64,000 nucleotides of DNA from Thiobacillus sp. (GTDB taxonomy: Bacteria > Pseudomonadota > Gammaproteobacteria > Burkholderiales > Thiobacillaceae). Positions 49,230-58,110 of this stretch are shown here, one piece after another. A program made the position numbers and the translations under genes. How positions within the stretch are numbered: the first letter of the stretch is position 1; each line of letters opens with the position of its first letter. Where the stretch lies: the NCBI RefSeq assembly GCF_030696885.1, contig NZ_JAUYRI010000033.1, forward strand, positions 62,001-126,000, in the 5' to 3' direction. The notes beneath the pieces are model-generated. The model searched no databases, was not told where the DNA came from, and saw only the letters and a program-made list of their open reading frames with translations.

Positions 49230-49244
49230 CGGACAGTCTGTCCG
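49230..49244. repeat. Perfect inverted repeat between Mrp operon 2 and nfeD
   Basis: CGGACA and TGTCCG with a GTC loop. No U-tract follows, so it is not a clear terminator. A run of seven T lies 44 bp further on, next to the nfeD start. Confidence 0.5.
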
Positions 49245-49311
49245 ATTTCGGATCAGCCGCTTCAAGCCTCGCAGCCGGGGCAGGATCTTTTTTTAGGTCT
49301 AGAGTGAAGCC

Positions 49312-50691
49312 ATGGCCGACCCGCTGCGCTTCCTGTCCCGACTTGTCCTGTTTACCTGCCTGACGCTGCTGCTGGCCGCCCCAGCGAGTGCGTCGGTGGT
49401 GCGGGTGCTGACGGTGCAGGGGGCGATCAGCCCGGCCAGCGCCGACTATCTGCTGCGCGGCATCAAGAAGGCGAACGACGACCAGGCGCATCTGATCGTG
49501 ATCGAGATGGACACTCCGGGCGGGCTCGATACTGCGATGCGCGACATCATCAAGGCCATTCTGGCTTCCAGGGTTCCGGTGGCGACCTATGTCTCGCCGC
49601 AGGGTGCCCGCGCCGCCAGCGCCGGCACCTACATCCTGTATGCCAGCCACATCGCGGCGATGGCGCCAGCCACCAACCTGGGCGCGGCGACACCGGTCGA
49701 GCTGGCGCCGGCGGGCGGCGACAAGCCGGCCGCGCCGGACAAGCCCGACGCAACCCCGCCGGGCGATCCGAAAATGCGCAAGGCGGTGCATGACGCCGCC
49801 GCCTACATCCGAGGGCTGGCCGAGCTGCGCGGACGCAATGTCGAATGGGCCGAACGGGCCGTGCGCGAAGCCGTCAGCCTGCCAGCGTCCGACGCGCTGA
49901 AGCTGAAGGTGGTCGACCTGGTGGCGACCGATCTCGGCGACCTGCTGCGACAGGTCAACGGCCGCGCCATCCCAATGGAAAGCCGGCCGATGGATGGCCA
50001 GCAGACGGGTGGCCGGAGCGTCACCCTCGACACCGCGCAGGCCGAAATCGAGCGCGTCATGCCCGACTGGCGCAGCCGCCTGCTGGCGGTGATCGGCGAC
50101 CCCGGCATTGCCTACATCCTGATGCTGCTCGGCATCTACGGGCTGATCTACGAATTCTCCAATCCCGGCATGCTGTTTCCCGGCGTGGTCGGCGGCATCT
50201 GCCTGCTGCTCGCGCTGTTCGCGCTGCAGGTCATGCCGATCAGCTATGCCGGGCTGGCGCTGATCATCCTCGGCATCGTGCTGATGATCTCGGAAGCCTT
50301 CATTCCCAGCTTCGGCGCGCTGGGGCTGGGCGGCATCGTCGCCTTCATCATCGGCTCGGTGATGCTGATCGACACTGACCTCCCGGGCTACGGCATCCCG
50401 TGGATGCTGATCGTTCCGGTGGCCTTGGCGAGCGCGCTGTTCAGCTTCTTTGTCGCCGGTATGGCGATCCGGGCGCGGGCGCGGCCGGTGGTCACCGGCG
50501 CGGAACAAATGATCGGCGCCACTGGCGAAATTCTGGAGGACCTGGAGCATGAAGGCTGGGCACGCGTCCACGGCGAGCAGTGGCGGGTGCGCAGCGCGGT
50601 ACCGCTGCAACGCGGCAGCCGGGTGCAGGTGCGCGCCCGGCACGATCTGATACTCGACGTGGAAGCGGAAAAGGAGAATGGACATGTTTGA
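49312..50691 (+). CDS. NfeD-family membrane serine protease (ClpP class)
   Basis: A 459-residue long-form NfeD. After a signal peptide (about residues 1-27) comes a ClpP-like protease domain with the nucleophile Ser in the [13 protein letters not shown] segment and a candidate Lys partner in [11 protein letters not shown]. Four or five transmembrane helices (about 260-400) and a C-terminal OB-fold domain follow. Characterised members (archaeal 1510-N) cleave hydrophobic regions of stomatin. The downstream slipin gene overlaps it by 8 bp, the classical NfeD-stomatin pair. Confidence 0.92.
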   Translation: MADPLRFLSRLVLFTCLTLLLAAPASASVVRVLTVQGAISPASADYLLRGIKKANDDQAHLIVIEMDTPGGLDTAMRDIIKAILASRVPVATYVSPQGARAASAGTYILYASHIAAMAPATNLGAATPVELAPAGGDKPAAPDKPDATPPGDPKMRKAVHDAAAYIRGLAELRGRNVEWAERAVREAVSLPASDALKLKVVDLVATDLGDLLRQVNGRAIPMESRPMDGQQTGGRSVTLDTAQAEIERVMPDWRSRLLAVIGDPGIAYILMLLGIYGLIYEFSNPGMLFPGVVGGICLLLALFALQVMPISYAGLALIILGIVLMISEAFIPSFGALGLGGIVAFIIGSVMLIDTDLPGYGIPWMLIVPVALASALFSFFVAGMAIRARARPVVTGAEQMIGATGEILEDLEHEGWARVHGEQWRVRSAVPLQRGSRVQVRARHDLILDVEAEKENGHV

Positions 50692-51442
50692 ATTCGGCTG
50701 GATCACCCTCGTCTTTGTCATCATCGCGCTGCTGGTCGCCAGCATCCGCATCCTGCGCGAGTACGAGCGCGGCGTGGTGTTCATGCTGGGACGCTTCTGG
50801 AAAGTGAAGGGGCCGGGGCTGATCATCATCATTCCCGGCATCCAGCAGATGGTGCGGGTCGACCTGCGCACGGTGGTGTTCGACGTGCCGAGCCAGGACG
50901 TGATCTCGCGCGACAACGTCTCGGTCAAGGTCAACGCGGTGGTGTATTTCCGCGTCATCGATCCGGCCAAATCCATCCTGCAGGTGGAGGATTACCTGGT
51001 CGCCACCAGCCAGCTGGCGCAGACCACGCTGCGCGCAGTGCTGGGCAAGCACGAACTCGACGACATGCTGGCCGAGCGCGAACGCCTGAACCAGGACATC
51101 CAGCAGTTGCTCGACGCGCAGACCGACGCCTGGGGCATCAAGGTATCCAACGTCGAGATCAAGCACGTCGACATCGACGAAACCATGGTGCGCGCGATCG
51201 CCAAGCAGGCCGAGGCCGAGCGCGAACGGCGCGCCAAGGTGATCCATGCCGAGGGCGAGCTGCAGGCCTCGGAAAAACTGCTGGCCGCCGCCGAGGTCCT
51301 CGCCGGCCGGCCGCAGGCGATGCAGCTGCGCTATCTGCAGACGCTCGCCAACATCGCTGGCGACCGCACCAATACCATCGTCTTCCCGATGCCGGGGGAA
51401 TTGATGAACCTGATGATGCGCAGCGGCAAGCCCGGCGAATAG
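50684..51442 (+). CDS. Slipin (stomatin/SPFH family)
   Basis: A 252-residue SPFH protein: one N-terminal transmembrane hairpin (about 5-25), the SPFH domain from [20 protein letters not shown], and an Ala/Glu-rich coiled coil ([19 protein letters not shown]). Slipins form membrane microdomain rings. The ATG at 50684 has AAGGAG at good spacing; the ATG two codons upstream would place AAGGAG one base from the start. It overlaps nfeD by 8 bp, implying translational coupling. Confidence 0.94.
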   Translation: MFEFGWITLVFVIIALLVASIRILREYERGVVFMLGRFWKVKGPGLIIIIPGIQQMVRVDLRTVVFDVPSQDVISRDNVSVKVNAVVYFRVIDPAKSILQVEDYLVATSQLAQTTLRAVLGKHELDDMLAERERLNQDIQQLLDAQTDAWGIKVSNVEIKHVDIDETMVRAIAKQAEAERERRAKVIHAEGELQASEKLLAAAEVLAGRPQAMQLRYLQTLANIAGDRTNTIVFPMPGELMNLMMRSGKPGE

Positions 51443-51599
51443 CCGCCTGAAAAAACCACGCGGAATGCAGGGTTACGGTGGCATGCCGGCCCGCATCACG
51501 GTATGCTCAGCGCCAATCCCGAACGCATTCGGGAACCTGTGGGGTACGTATCCACTCAGTACCAGCACACTGTTTCGCAATTCTTCAAGAGGAGGTCAG

Positions 51600-52265
51600 A
51601 TGAACCCGCAAGTCACCACCCTGGGCCGCAGCCAGTCTGCGGCGCTGTCGACCAACAAGGTTGTCAGAAACACCTACATGCTGCTGTCGATGACGCTGGC
51701 GTTCGCCGCGTTGACCGCCGGCGTCTCCATGTCGCTGAACCTGCCGCATCCCGGCCTCATCATCACCCTGGTGGGCTACTTTGGCCTGCTGTTCCTGACC
51801 AGCAAGTTCCGTAACAGCGGTCTGGGCATCGCCTTTGTGTTCGCCCTGACCGGTTTCATGGGCTACACGCTGGGCCCGATCCTCAACATGTACCTGTCGC
51901 TCCCCAACGGCGGGCAGGTGGTGATGATGGCGATGGGTGGCACTGCCGCGATCTTCCTCGGGCTGTCGGCCTACGTGATGACGACCCGCAAGGACTTCAG
52001 CTTCATGGGCGGCTTCCTGATGGTCGGCATCCTGGTCGCCTTCCTCGCCGGTCTCGGTGCCATCTTCTTCCAGATGCCCGGCCTGTCGCTGGCGGTCTCC
52101 GCGATGTTCGTACTGCTGATGTCCGGCCTCATCCTGTATGAGACCAGCAACATCATCCACGGCGGCGAGACCAACTACATCATGGCGACGGTCACGCTGT
52201 TCGTGTCGATCTTCAACCTGTTCACCAGCCTGTTGCACCTGCTGGGTTTTGCCAGCAACGATTAG
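51600..52265 (+). CDS. Bax inhibitor-1 family membrane protein (YccA-like)
   Basis: A 221-residue protein with seven hydrophobic helices and the BI-1 signature (MSGLILYETSNIIHGG near the end, aspartate-free variant). E. coli YccA is an FtsH substrate that modulates that protease; BI-1 proteins can also act as Ca2+ leak channels. A strong AGAGGAGG lies upstream of the ATG. The 157-bp leader contains a short hairpin (TCCCGAA/TTCGGGA at 51520-51534). Confidence 0.92.
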   Translation: MNPQVTTLGRSQSAALSTNKVVRNTYMLLSMTLAFAALTAGVSMSLNLPHPGLIITLVGYFGLLFLTSKFRNSGLGIAFVFALTGFMGYTLGPILNMYLSLPNGGQVVMMAMGGTAAIFLGLSAYVMTTRKDFSFMGGFLMVGILVAFLAGLGAIFFQMPGLSLAVSAMFVLLMSGLILYETSNIIHGGETNYIMATVTLFVSIFNLFTSLLHLLGFASND

Positions 52266-52278
52266 TATCGTGACGGGC

Positions 52279-53070
52279 ATGACGAAAACGGCACCGAACG
52301 CGGTGCCGTTTTTCATTGACACCCACTGCCATTTTGACGCGGCCGAGTTCGACGCCGACCGCGACGCCGAATACGCGCGCGCCGTCGCCGGTGGCGTCGG
52401 CACCCAGATCGTTCCGGCCGTCAGCCGCGACAATTTCGCCGCGGTGGCCGCCACCTGCGCACGCTATCCGGGCTGCCTGCCGGCCTGGGGGCTGCACCCG
52501 ATGTACATCCACCAGCACCGCCCCGAGCATCTGGCTGACCTGCGCGCGCAGATCGAGACACAGCGCCCAGTCGCAGTGGGCGAAATCGGCCTCGATCTGT
52601 TCGTCAAAGACCTCGACTACGCCACCCAGGAGTACTTCTGCGTCGAGCAGCTGAAGATCGCGAAGGACCATGACCTGCCGGTGCTGCTGCACTGCCGCAA
52701 AGCCAACGATGAATTGCTCAAGCACTTGCGCAGGATCGGTGTGCGCGGCGGCATCGCGCATGCCTTCAACGGCAGCCCGCAGCAGGCCAAGGAATTCATC
52801 AAGCTGGGATTCAAACTGGGATTCGGCGGCGCTTTTACCTGGCCGCGCGCCAACAACCTGCGTCGGTTGGCGGCCGACCTGCCGTTGGACGCGATCGTGC
52901 TGGAAACCGACAGTCCCGACATTCCGCCGGTGTGGATCGGCCGCGGCCGCAACGCGCCGGGCGAACTGCCGCGCATTGCGCAGGTGCTGGCCGAATTGCG
53001 CGGGCTGGAGGTCGACGCAGTGGCGCAGGCCACGACGCGCAACGCCCGCGAACTTTTCCGCCTGGATTAG
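52279..53070 (+). CDS. TatD family metal-dependent hydrolase
   Basis: A 263-residue TIM-barrel hydrolase. The metal site DTHCHFD is near the N-terminus, followed by Glu in VGEIGLD, LHCRKA and ETDSPD, the standard TatD set; family members act as 3'-5' exonucleases or DNases. The ATG at 52279 has no clear ribosome binding site. A GTG at 52303 is an alternative and would leave the terminator at 52288-52313 mostly outside the gene. Confidence 0.92.
   Translation: MTKTAPNAVPFFIDTHCHFDAAEFDADRDAEYARAVAGGVGTQIVPAVSRDNFAAVAATCARYPGCLPAWGLHPMYIHQHRPEHLADLRAQIETQRPVAVGEIGLDLFVKDLDYATQEYFCVEQLKIAKDHDLPVLLHCRKANDELLKHLRRIGVRGGIAHAFNGSPQQAKEFIKLGFKLGFGGAFTWPRANNLRRLAADLPLDAIVLETDSPDIPPVWIGRGRNAPGELPRIAQVLAELRGLEVDAVAQATTRNARELFRLD
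52288..52313 (+). terminator. Intrinsic terminator overlapping the start of tatD
   Basis: A perfect 9-bp stem (ACGGCACCG and CGGTGCCGT) with an AACG loop, running straight into five T (52309-52313). It lies 22 bp after the stop of the Bax-inhibitor gene, as expected for its terminator, yet sits inside the first codons of tatD. Confidence 0.85.
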
Positions 53071-53078
53071 ACAGGCCT

Positions 53079-53432
53079 TCAGTCAGCGTAGCCGAAATTG
53101 CCCACCCACTCGCCGCGACGGTAGTCGATGCTGAGCCAGTTGGGCACGTAGGGGCGCGGATTTTCCAGCGGGAAACGTTCCGAGGGTGGCGCGGCGCCGC
53201 CTTCGGCCACGCTGCACTTGCGCGTCATGATGGGCTTGAAGCGCACGGCGAGGCAGTCGCCGGCCGGCGTGGTGTCGTCGAGCGCCTCGCCGAAATACAC
53301 CCGCTTGCGTAGCAGACAGGAAAACAGCAGTTCCATCTCGGCCACCAGCGGCGTTGCACGCCGAGCCAGCGCTTTTTGCGCCGCGGCGCTCAGGCGGATT
53401 TCCAGTGCTTTGTCGTGCAGGGTGATGTGCAT
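53079..53432 (-). CDS. Conserved hypothetical protein
   Basis: A 117-residue soluble protein starting at the ATG at 53432 (MHITLHDKALEI), with GAGGGAG 6 bp upstream. It contains CLLRKRVYF in the middle and a basic/aromatic C-terminus (NWLSIDYRRGEWVGNFGY). Two Cys residues are present, without a metal motif. No family function recognised. It is convergent with tatD (8 bp apart). Confidence 0.75.
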   Translation of the reverse strand: MHITLHDKALEIRLSAAAQKALARRATPLVAEMELLFSCLLRKRVYFGEALDDTTPAGDCLAVRFKPIMTRKCSVAEGGAAPPSERFPLENPRPYVPNWLSIDYRRGEWVGNFGYAD

Positions 53433-53492
53433 GCCGGGCTCCCTCACAAGTTCCTACCGGTTTTATCGGCCACGATCGGGACCGACTTCAGT

Positions 53493-54563
53493 TCAGCCGC
53501 CGCCGGGCGGGCGCTCGAGGCGCCGGGTCTCGCCCACGCGCAGCACAAAGAACGCGTCCTCCGCCAGCCCGGCGGCCTGGCGCGCGGCCGCCAGATCGTG
53601 CGGCGCCTGGTCGAGCGCCTCGTCGGCCATCTCGAACGCGCCCCAGTGCACGCCCAGCGACTGGCGGGCGCCGAGGTCGCGGTGGATTTGCACCGCTTCC
53701 GCCGGGTCGACGTGCTGCGCCCGCATGAACCAGCGCGGCGCATAGGCGCCGATCGGCAGCGCAGCGAGATCGAAGGGGCCGAGGCGACGCGCGGTTTCCT
53801 TGAAATCGCCCGAATAGCCAGTATCGCCGGCAAAGTAGAAATTGAGGTCGGGCGCACGGATCGCCCAGCCGCCCCACAGGGTGCGGTTGCGGTCGAACAG
53901 GCTGCGCGCGCTCCAGTGCTGGACCGGCGTCAGGGTGAAGCGCACGCCGCCCAACTCGCCCTGTTCCCACCAGTCGAGTTCGGTGACGGTGTCGATGCCG
54001 AGGTCGGCAAACCAGGCTTTCAGCCCCAGCGGCACGAAAAAATGCAGGCTGCCGCCGCTGCGCTGGTGCAGTAGCCGCACGCTGTCGACGTCGAGGTGGT
54101 CGTAATGACTGTGCGAGATTACCACCGCATGAATCGCCGGCAGGTCCGACAGCGCTACGCCCGGCGGATGAAAACGTTTCGGCCCGGCAAAGCCGACCGG
54201 CGACGCGCGCTCGGAAAAATGTGGATCGGTCAGCACGTTGATGCCGCCCAGCCGCACCAGCACCGTGGCATGGCCAATCCAGGTGACACTAGGATTGCCC
54301 GCGGGCGTCTGCAGCAGCGCCAGATCGGGCGCCACCCGCCAGTCGCGGTGGGACGCGGCCGGTGGAGGCGGCAAGCCGGCCGTGCGGCGCGCCCATTGCC
54401 AGCGCCAGAAGCCCTCCCCGATGCGGGCATCCGGATCGATGTTGCGAAAGCCGTCCGGCGTGTGGTGCGGTCGGGCCGGGTCGTAGCGGGGATTGGCATG
54501 CATGCCGCAGCCGGTCAGCAGCAGCACGCACAGGCCGGCGAGGCCGACGGCCGCCGCGTTCAC
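53493..54563 (-). CDS. Lipoprotein metallo-beta-lactamase-fold hydrolase
   Basis: A 356-residue protein with a lipoprotein signal (lipobox Leu-Thr-Gly-Cys, Cys about residue 19) and a metallo-beta-lactamase domain. The metal motif SHSHYDHLD (HxHxDH) and the later GDTGYSGDFKE are visible. The pattern resembles the NAPE-PLD/UlaG-like branch, but no substrate can be assigned. The start is GTG at 54563, overlapping the stop of the upstream methyltransferase gene (GTGA). Confidence 0.87.
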   Translation of the reverse strand: MNAAAVGLAGLCVLLLTGCGMHANPRYDPARPHHTPDGFRNIDPDARIGEGFWRWQWARRTAGLPPPPAASHRDWRVAPDLALLQTPAGNPSVTWIGHATVLVRLGGINVLTDPHFSERASPVGFAGPKRFHPPGVALSDLPAIHAVVISHSHYDHLDVDSVRLLHQRSGGSLHFFVPLGLKAWFADLGIDTVTELDWWEQGELGGVRFTLTPVQHWSARSLFDRNRTLWGGWAIRAPDLNFYFAGDTGYSGDFKETARRLGPFDLAALPIGAYAPRWFMRAQHVDPAEAVQIHRDLGARQSLGVHWGAFEMADEALDQAPHDLAAARQAAGLAEDAFFVLRVGETRRLERPPGGG

Positions 54564-55033
54564 AGCCAGCGCCTCACCTGCGCCCGGTAGGCGCGGTACG
54601 CGTCGCCGAACTTTGCCTCCAGATGCGCTTCCTCGTGGCGAATCACGCCGTAGCGCAGCAGCACCCAGATCAGCGGCGCGAACAGCAGCGGCCAGAATGT
54701 CGCCAGCAGCATCGACACGCCCCCAAGGATGAACCAGTCGCCGACATAGATCGGATTGCGGCTGAAGCGGAATGGCCCGCCGGTGCACAGGCTGGACGCC
54801 GCCTTGTAGGGATTGACCGTGGTGCGGTGGCGCCAGAACGTCAGCAGCGTCCAGAAGAACAGCAGCAGCCCGATGCCCACCAGCATCCAGCCCAATGGCC
54901 GCGTCGCCAGGCCCCAGTCGAGCGGCAAGGCATGGACATGGCGATCGAGCCACCAACCGCCGATCAGGGCGGCAGCATACGGCGCGGGCGGCAGGATCCA
55001 GGTACGGGGGCGCGAGTGGGTTAAGTCAGTCAT
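54560..55033 (-). CDS. Isoprenylcysteine carboxyl methyltransferase-like membrane protein
   Basis: A 157-residue integral membrane protein with the ICMT/phospholipid-methyltransferase pattern: GPFRFSRNPIYVGDW in the middle and a C-terminal HEEAHLEAKFGDAYRAYRAQV. These residues bind S-adenosylmethionine in the family. The natural substrate in bacteria is unclear. It starts at the ATG at 55033 and is translationally coupled to the lipoprotein hydrolase. Confidence 0.88.
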   Translation of the reverse strand: MTDLTHSRPRTWILPPAPYAAALIGGWWLDRHVHALPLDWGLATRPLGWMLVGIGLLLFFWTLLTFWRHRTTVNPYKAASSLCTGGPFRFSRNPIYVGDWFILGGVSMLLATFWPLLFAPLIWVLLRYGVIRHEEAHLEAKFGDAYRAYRAQVRRWL

Positions 55034-55106
55034 GCGGTTCTGCGGCGTGAAACGGTTTCTGCATGATACGCCGCGCGGGCCGGCTCCAGCCCGGCCCCGC
55101 ATGCGG

Positions 55107-55664
55107 TCAACATGGAGATGCATCCAGTTGCTGGCATTCGCCAATCGCGCCTGCGCCTTGCGTATAACGATCCAGTAAACGACCCAGCGCCGAGGGCGTG
55201 GTCCAGCCAGAGCGCTCGATGCTGTCGAACGGCGGGACGCCGGCAATCAGGTTATGCACGGCCACGGCACAAAACAGGGGTGGCGTGGGCCCGGTCTGCT
55301 GCACGCGCTGCGCAATCACCGCAAAGGTGTCGGGCGCCAGGCGAAACCGGTACATCCGAATTTTCAGGCCATCGATCGTCTGGTAGCGCGCGTAATCCGC
55401 CAACGTCGGCCCGTCCCAGCTTTTGTCCTGGCCGCGCACGCCGAAATAGCTGCCCGCCGGATCGATTAATTTGTTGCCGGCGAACAGGCCCGCATGGTTG
55501 CCGCCGAACGCGTTGTCATTGACGACGACGACCACCTCGTTCGGCGCCGGCTCGGCAACGCTGACCGCCACATCGGGCGTGGGATGCGCGTTCCAGTTGG
55601 GCGCCTCCTGGGCATGCAACATGCCCGTGCCCAGCAGGCAAAGCAGAACAAGCCCGCGTTTCAT
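55107..55664 (-). CDS. Exported protein, possible permuted NlpC/P60-like enzyme
   Basis: A 185-residue protein with a clear signal peptide (cleavage about residue 18, LHAQ). The mature part has NHAGLFAG (about residue 56), like the His box of permuted NlpC/P60 or LRAT-type thiol hydrolases. Later comes FCAVAVHNLIAG (about residue 132), which could supply the Cys. This order (His before Cys) fits the permuted family (YiiX-like), but the similarity is weak. No function assigned. Confidence 0.7.
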   Translation of the reverse strand: MKRGLVLLCLLGTGMLHAQEAPNWNAHPTPDVAVSVAEPAPNEVVVVVNDNAFGGNHAGLFAGNKLIDPAGSYFGVRGQDKSWDGPTLADYARYQTIDGLKIRMYRFRLAPDTFAVIAQRVQQTGPTPPLFCAVAVHNLIAGVPPFDSIERSGWTTPSALGRLLDRYTQGAGAIGECQQLDASPC

Positions 55665-55705
55665 GCGGCACGGCTGGCGCGATTGTGTCTCACCCGCATG
55701 TGCGG

Positions 55706-56353
55706 TCAGCGCAAATCCGATTGCGCCACGGCGCGCAGAAACTCATTGCGCTGCTGGTCGCTGGACCTGAAGCAGCCGGTGAAGGCCTGCGTCACCACGC
55801 GCTCGTCGCCGCGCCGGTCCTCGCCCAGCAGCAGGCACAGCTGCTCGGCCTCGATGATGCACGCCGCGCCCTGCGCCTGGCCGTGCGTCACCAGCGCCTC
55901 GGCGATGTCGCGCGTCATCCATTCCTGGTAGGTGAAGCGGTGGCCGATGGCGTCGACCATGCGCGCGATGCGGCCGAATCCGTGCAGGCGCCCGCCGGGA
56001 ATGTAGGCGACATGTGCCACCCCGCGAAACGGCACCAAGTGGTGTGGGCACACGCCGTGCACCGCGATGCCGCGCACCACCACCATGTCGTCGCGGTCGT
56101 CGGCAAAGCCTTCGCCCAGCGCCGCCGCGGGTTCGATCGCGTAGCCGCCGAGCAGACGCTTTTGCCACAGCTCGCGCACCCGCTCGGCGGTGCGCCCGGT
56201 GTGTACCGAATCCGGCGCCACCCCGCAGGCGGCGAGCATGGCGTTGACCGCCTGCTCGAACGCCACCGGGTCGAACGCACCGACCTGCGGAATGCCGAGG
56301 CTGCCGCCGGCGCGCGGCACATGACAGTCGTCGTGGTCGCAGCGGTCGGTCAT
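55706..56353 (-). CDS. folE: GTP cyclohydrolase I
   Basis: A 215-residue GTP cyclohydrolase I, which makes dihydroneopterin triphosphate from GTP for folate synthesis. Zinc ligands C102, H105 (VCPHHLVPF) and C173 are present, as are the signatures YIPGGRLHGFGRIARMV and the C-terminal GCFRSSDQQRNEFLRAV. The N-terminus is unusually Cys/His-rich (residues 5-11). Its ATG overlaps the stop of the dienelactone hydrolase gene by 4 bp. Confidence 0.93.
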   Translation of the reverse strand: MTDRCDHDDCHVPRAGGSLGIPQVGAFDPVAFEQAVNAMLAACGVAPDSVHTGRTAERVRELWQKRLLGGYAIEPAAALGEGFADDRDDMVVVRGIAVHGVCPHHLVPFRGVAHVAYIPGGRLHGFGRIARMVDAIGHRFTYQEWMTRDIAEALVTHGQAQGAACIIEAEQLCLLLGEDRRGDERVVTQAFTGCFRSSDQQRNEFLRAVAQSDLR

Positions 56354-57135
56354 TGCTTGAGCGTCGCCTTCAGGAACTCCAGCGTGCGCGTCCACGAGTC
56401 GTTGTCGGCCGCGTTGTCGTACTTGAGCGGCAGGTTGAACTGCGCGGCATAACTGTCGGCCTCGCGGTTGGTGAAGGTGTGCTTCACACCGGGATAGCTC
56501 ACGAACATGTAGTCGGCCTTGGCATTGTCCATTTCGGTCTTGAACGCATCGACCTGCTCCGGCGGCACGATGGGATCGGCGTCACCATGGAAGACGCGAA
56601 TCTTCGCCTTGATCTCGCCGGGCTTGGGCGAGACGTCACTCGCCAGCACACCGTGGTAGCTGACCACCGATTTCAGCGGCATTCCCGCGCGCGCCATGTT
56701 GAGCACCACGCCGCCGCCGAAGCAGTAACCCAGCGCGGCGATCTCGCCTTTTTTCACATTGGGCTGCCTGTCGAGAAACGCGCGAGCGGCATCGAAACGT
56801 GCGTAAGCCAGCGGCGGATTGCGGTTCACGTTGCCGGCCAGCGCGCCGGCATCCTTGGGATTGTCCGCAACCTGCCCGTCGCCGTACATGTCGACCACCA
56901 TCGCCACGTAGCCCTCTTCCGCCAGCATCCGCGCGCGTTTTTTCGCGTAGTCGTTGGCGCCCCACCATTCCGGCACCACCAGCACGCCGGCGCGCCGGCC
57001 CTTGACGGCATCGTCATACGCCAGATAGCCCTTCATGGCAGTCTCGCCCGCCTTGTAGGTGACATCTTTGCCGACCACCGCAGCGAGGGCGGACGAGGTG
57101 AAAAACAACAATGACAGCGCAAGTGCGGTTTTCAT
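56350..57135 (-). CDS. Exported dienelactone hydrolase family protein
   Basis: A 261-residue alpha/beta hydrolase with an N-terminal signal peptide (about residues 1-18). The dienelactone hydrolase triad is present: Cys138 in GYCFGG, Asp187 in HGDADPIVP and His219 in GVKHTF, with Glu56 (PEWWG) at the position that activates the Cys. The export signal suggests a periplasmic enzyme; its natural substrate is unknown. GGAGA precedes the start. Confidence 0.9.
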   Translation of the reverse strand: MKTALALSLLFFTSSALAAVVGKDVTYKAGETAMKGYLAYDDAVKGRRAGVLVVPEWWGANDYAKKRARMLAEEGYVAMVVDMYGDGQVADNPKDAGALAGNVNRNPPLAYARFDAARAFLDRQPNVKKGEIAALGYCFGGGVVLNMARAGMPLKSVVSYHGVLASDVSPKPGEIKAKIRVFHGDADPIVPPEQVDAFKTEMDNAKADYMFVSYPGVKHTFTNREADSYAAQFNLPLKYDNAADNDSWTRTLEFLKATLKQ

Positions 57136-57306
57136 GGGCGTCTCCGGGCGTTAAGCGGTCGCGATGCGACCGGGTTGATCAAGCCTCAAAGCATACCGCG
57201 GCGGCAGGCGCAATAACAACCGCATTCCCACCACGGCCATGCGCGCATGCTGTGCGCGATGGCGGTCCGGCGTACACTCGCGGCTCCACCCGCACGCCCG
57301 ACTGCC

Positions 57307-58029
57307 ATGACCGACCCCATCCGCCTTGCCAAGCGCGTCGCCGAACTGCGCGCCTGCTCGCGCCGCGAAGCCGAGCAGTTGATCACCGGCGGTTGGGTGA
57401 AAGTGGATGGCATCGTGATCGAGGAACCGCAGTTCCGCGTCACCGACCAGATTATTGAGATCGATCCGCAGGCTGATCCCGCTCAGGCCGAGCCGGTTAC
57501 GTTGCTGCTGCACAAGCCCCCTGGCTTTCAATCGACCGATGGCGAGCAGTCGGCATCGCAGTTGCTCACCCCCGCCACCCTGTGGAGCGAAGCGGCCTCC
57601 GGCATCCACCCGCTGAAAAAGCATTTCACCCGGCTCGCCTTGTGCGTGCCCCTGGAGCCTTCCGCCAGCGGCCTGCTGGTCTTCACCCAGGACTGGCGCG
57701 TGGCGCGCAAGCTGACCGAGGATGCGGCCACGCTGGAACACGAAGTCATTGTCGAGGTTGCGGGCGAACTCGCGCCCAACGGACTCAAGCGTCTGAACCG
57801 GGGCATTCCCTATCAAGGCCGCACCCCGGCCGCCATCAAGGTCAGCTGGCAAAACGAAACCCGATTGCGGGTGGCGCTGAAAGGCGCACAGCCGGGGCAG
57901 ATCGCGCATCTGTGCGAAGCCGTCGGCCTGCAGGTACTGTCGATGAAACGGATCCGGCTCGGCCGCGTTCCGCTGGGAAAACTGCCGTCCGGGCAGTGGC
58001 GCTATCTGCGCGAAGACGAACGCTTTTGA
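57307..58029 (+). CDS. Divergent RluF/RsuA-type pseudouridine synthase-like protein
   Basis: A 240-residue protein with an N-terminal S4 domain (about 1-60) and a pseudouridine synthase fold (LLLHKPPGFQS at about 66, then LEPSASGLLVFTQDW at about 116). The catalytic Asp of the usual RLDxxTxGL motif is replaced by Glu117, and the preceding Arg by Pro. It could be an inactive RNA binder or use Glu. The basic C-terminal segment (MKRIRLGRVPLGKLPSGQWR) is normal for the family. Confidence 0.82.
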   Translation: MTDPIRLAKRVAELRACSRREAEQLITGGWVKVDGIVIEEPQFRVTDQIIEIDPQADPAQAEPVTLLLHKPPGFQSTDGEQSASQLLTPATLWSEAASGIHPLKKHFTRLALCVPLEPSASGLLVFTQDWRVARKLTEDAATLEHEVIVEVAGELAPNGLKRLNRGIPYQGRTPAAIKVSWQNETRLRVALKGAQPGQIAHLCEAVGLQVLSMKRIRLGRVPLGKLPSGQWRYLREDERF

Positions 58030-58110
58030 GCGGCGCCCCTGAAGCGGGTTTGCATCCTGCCGCCACACGTTCCATGATGCAGTCATGCCATCGATGCGGG
58101 AGCGAACGCC

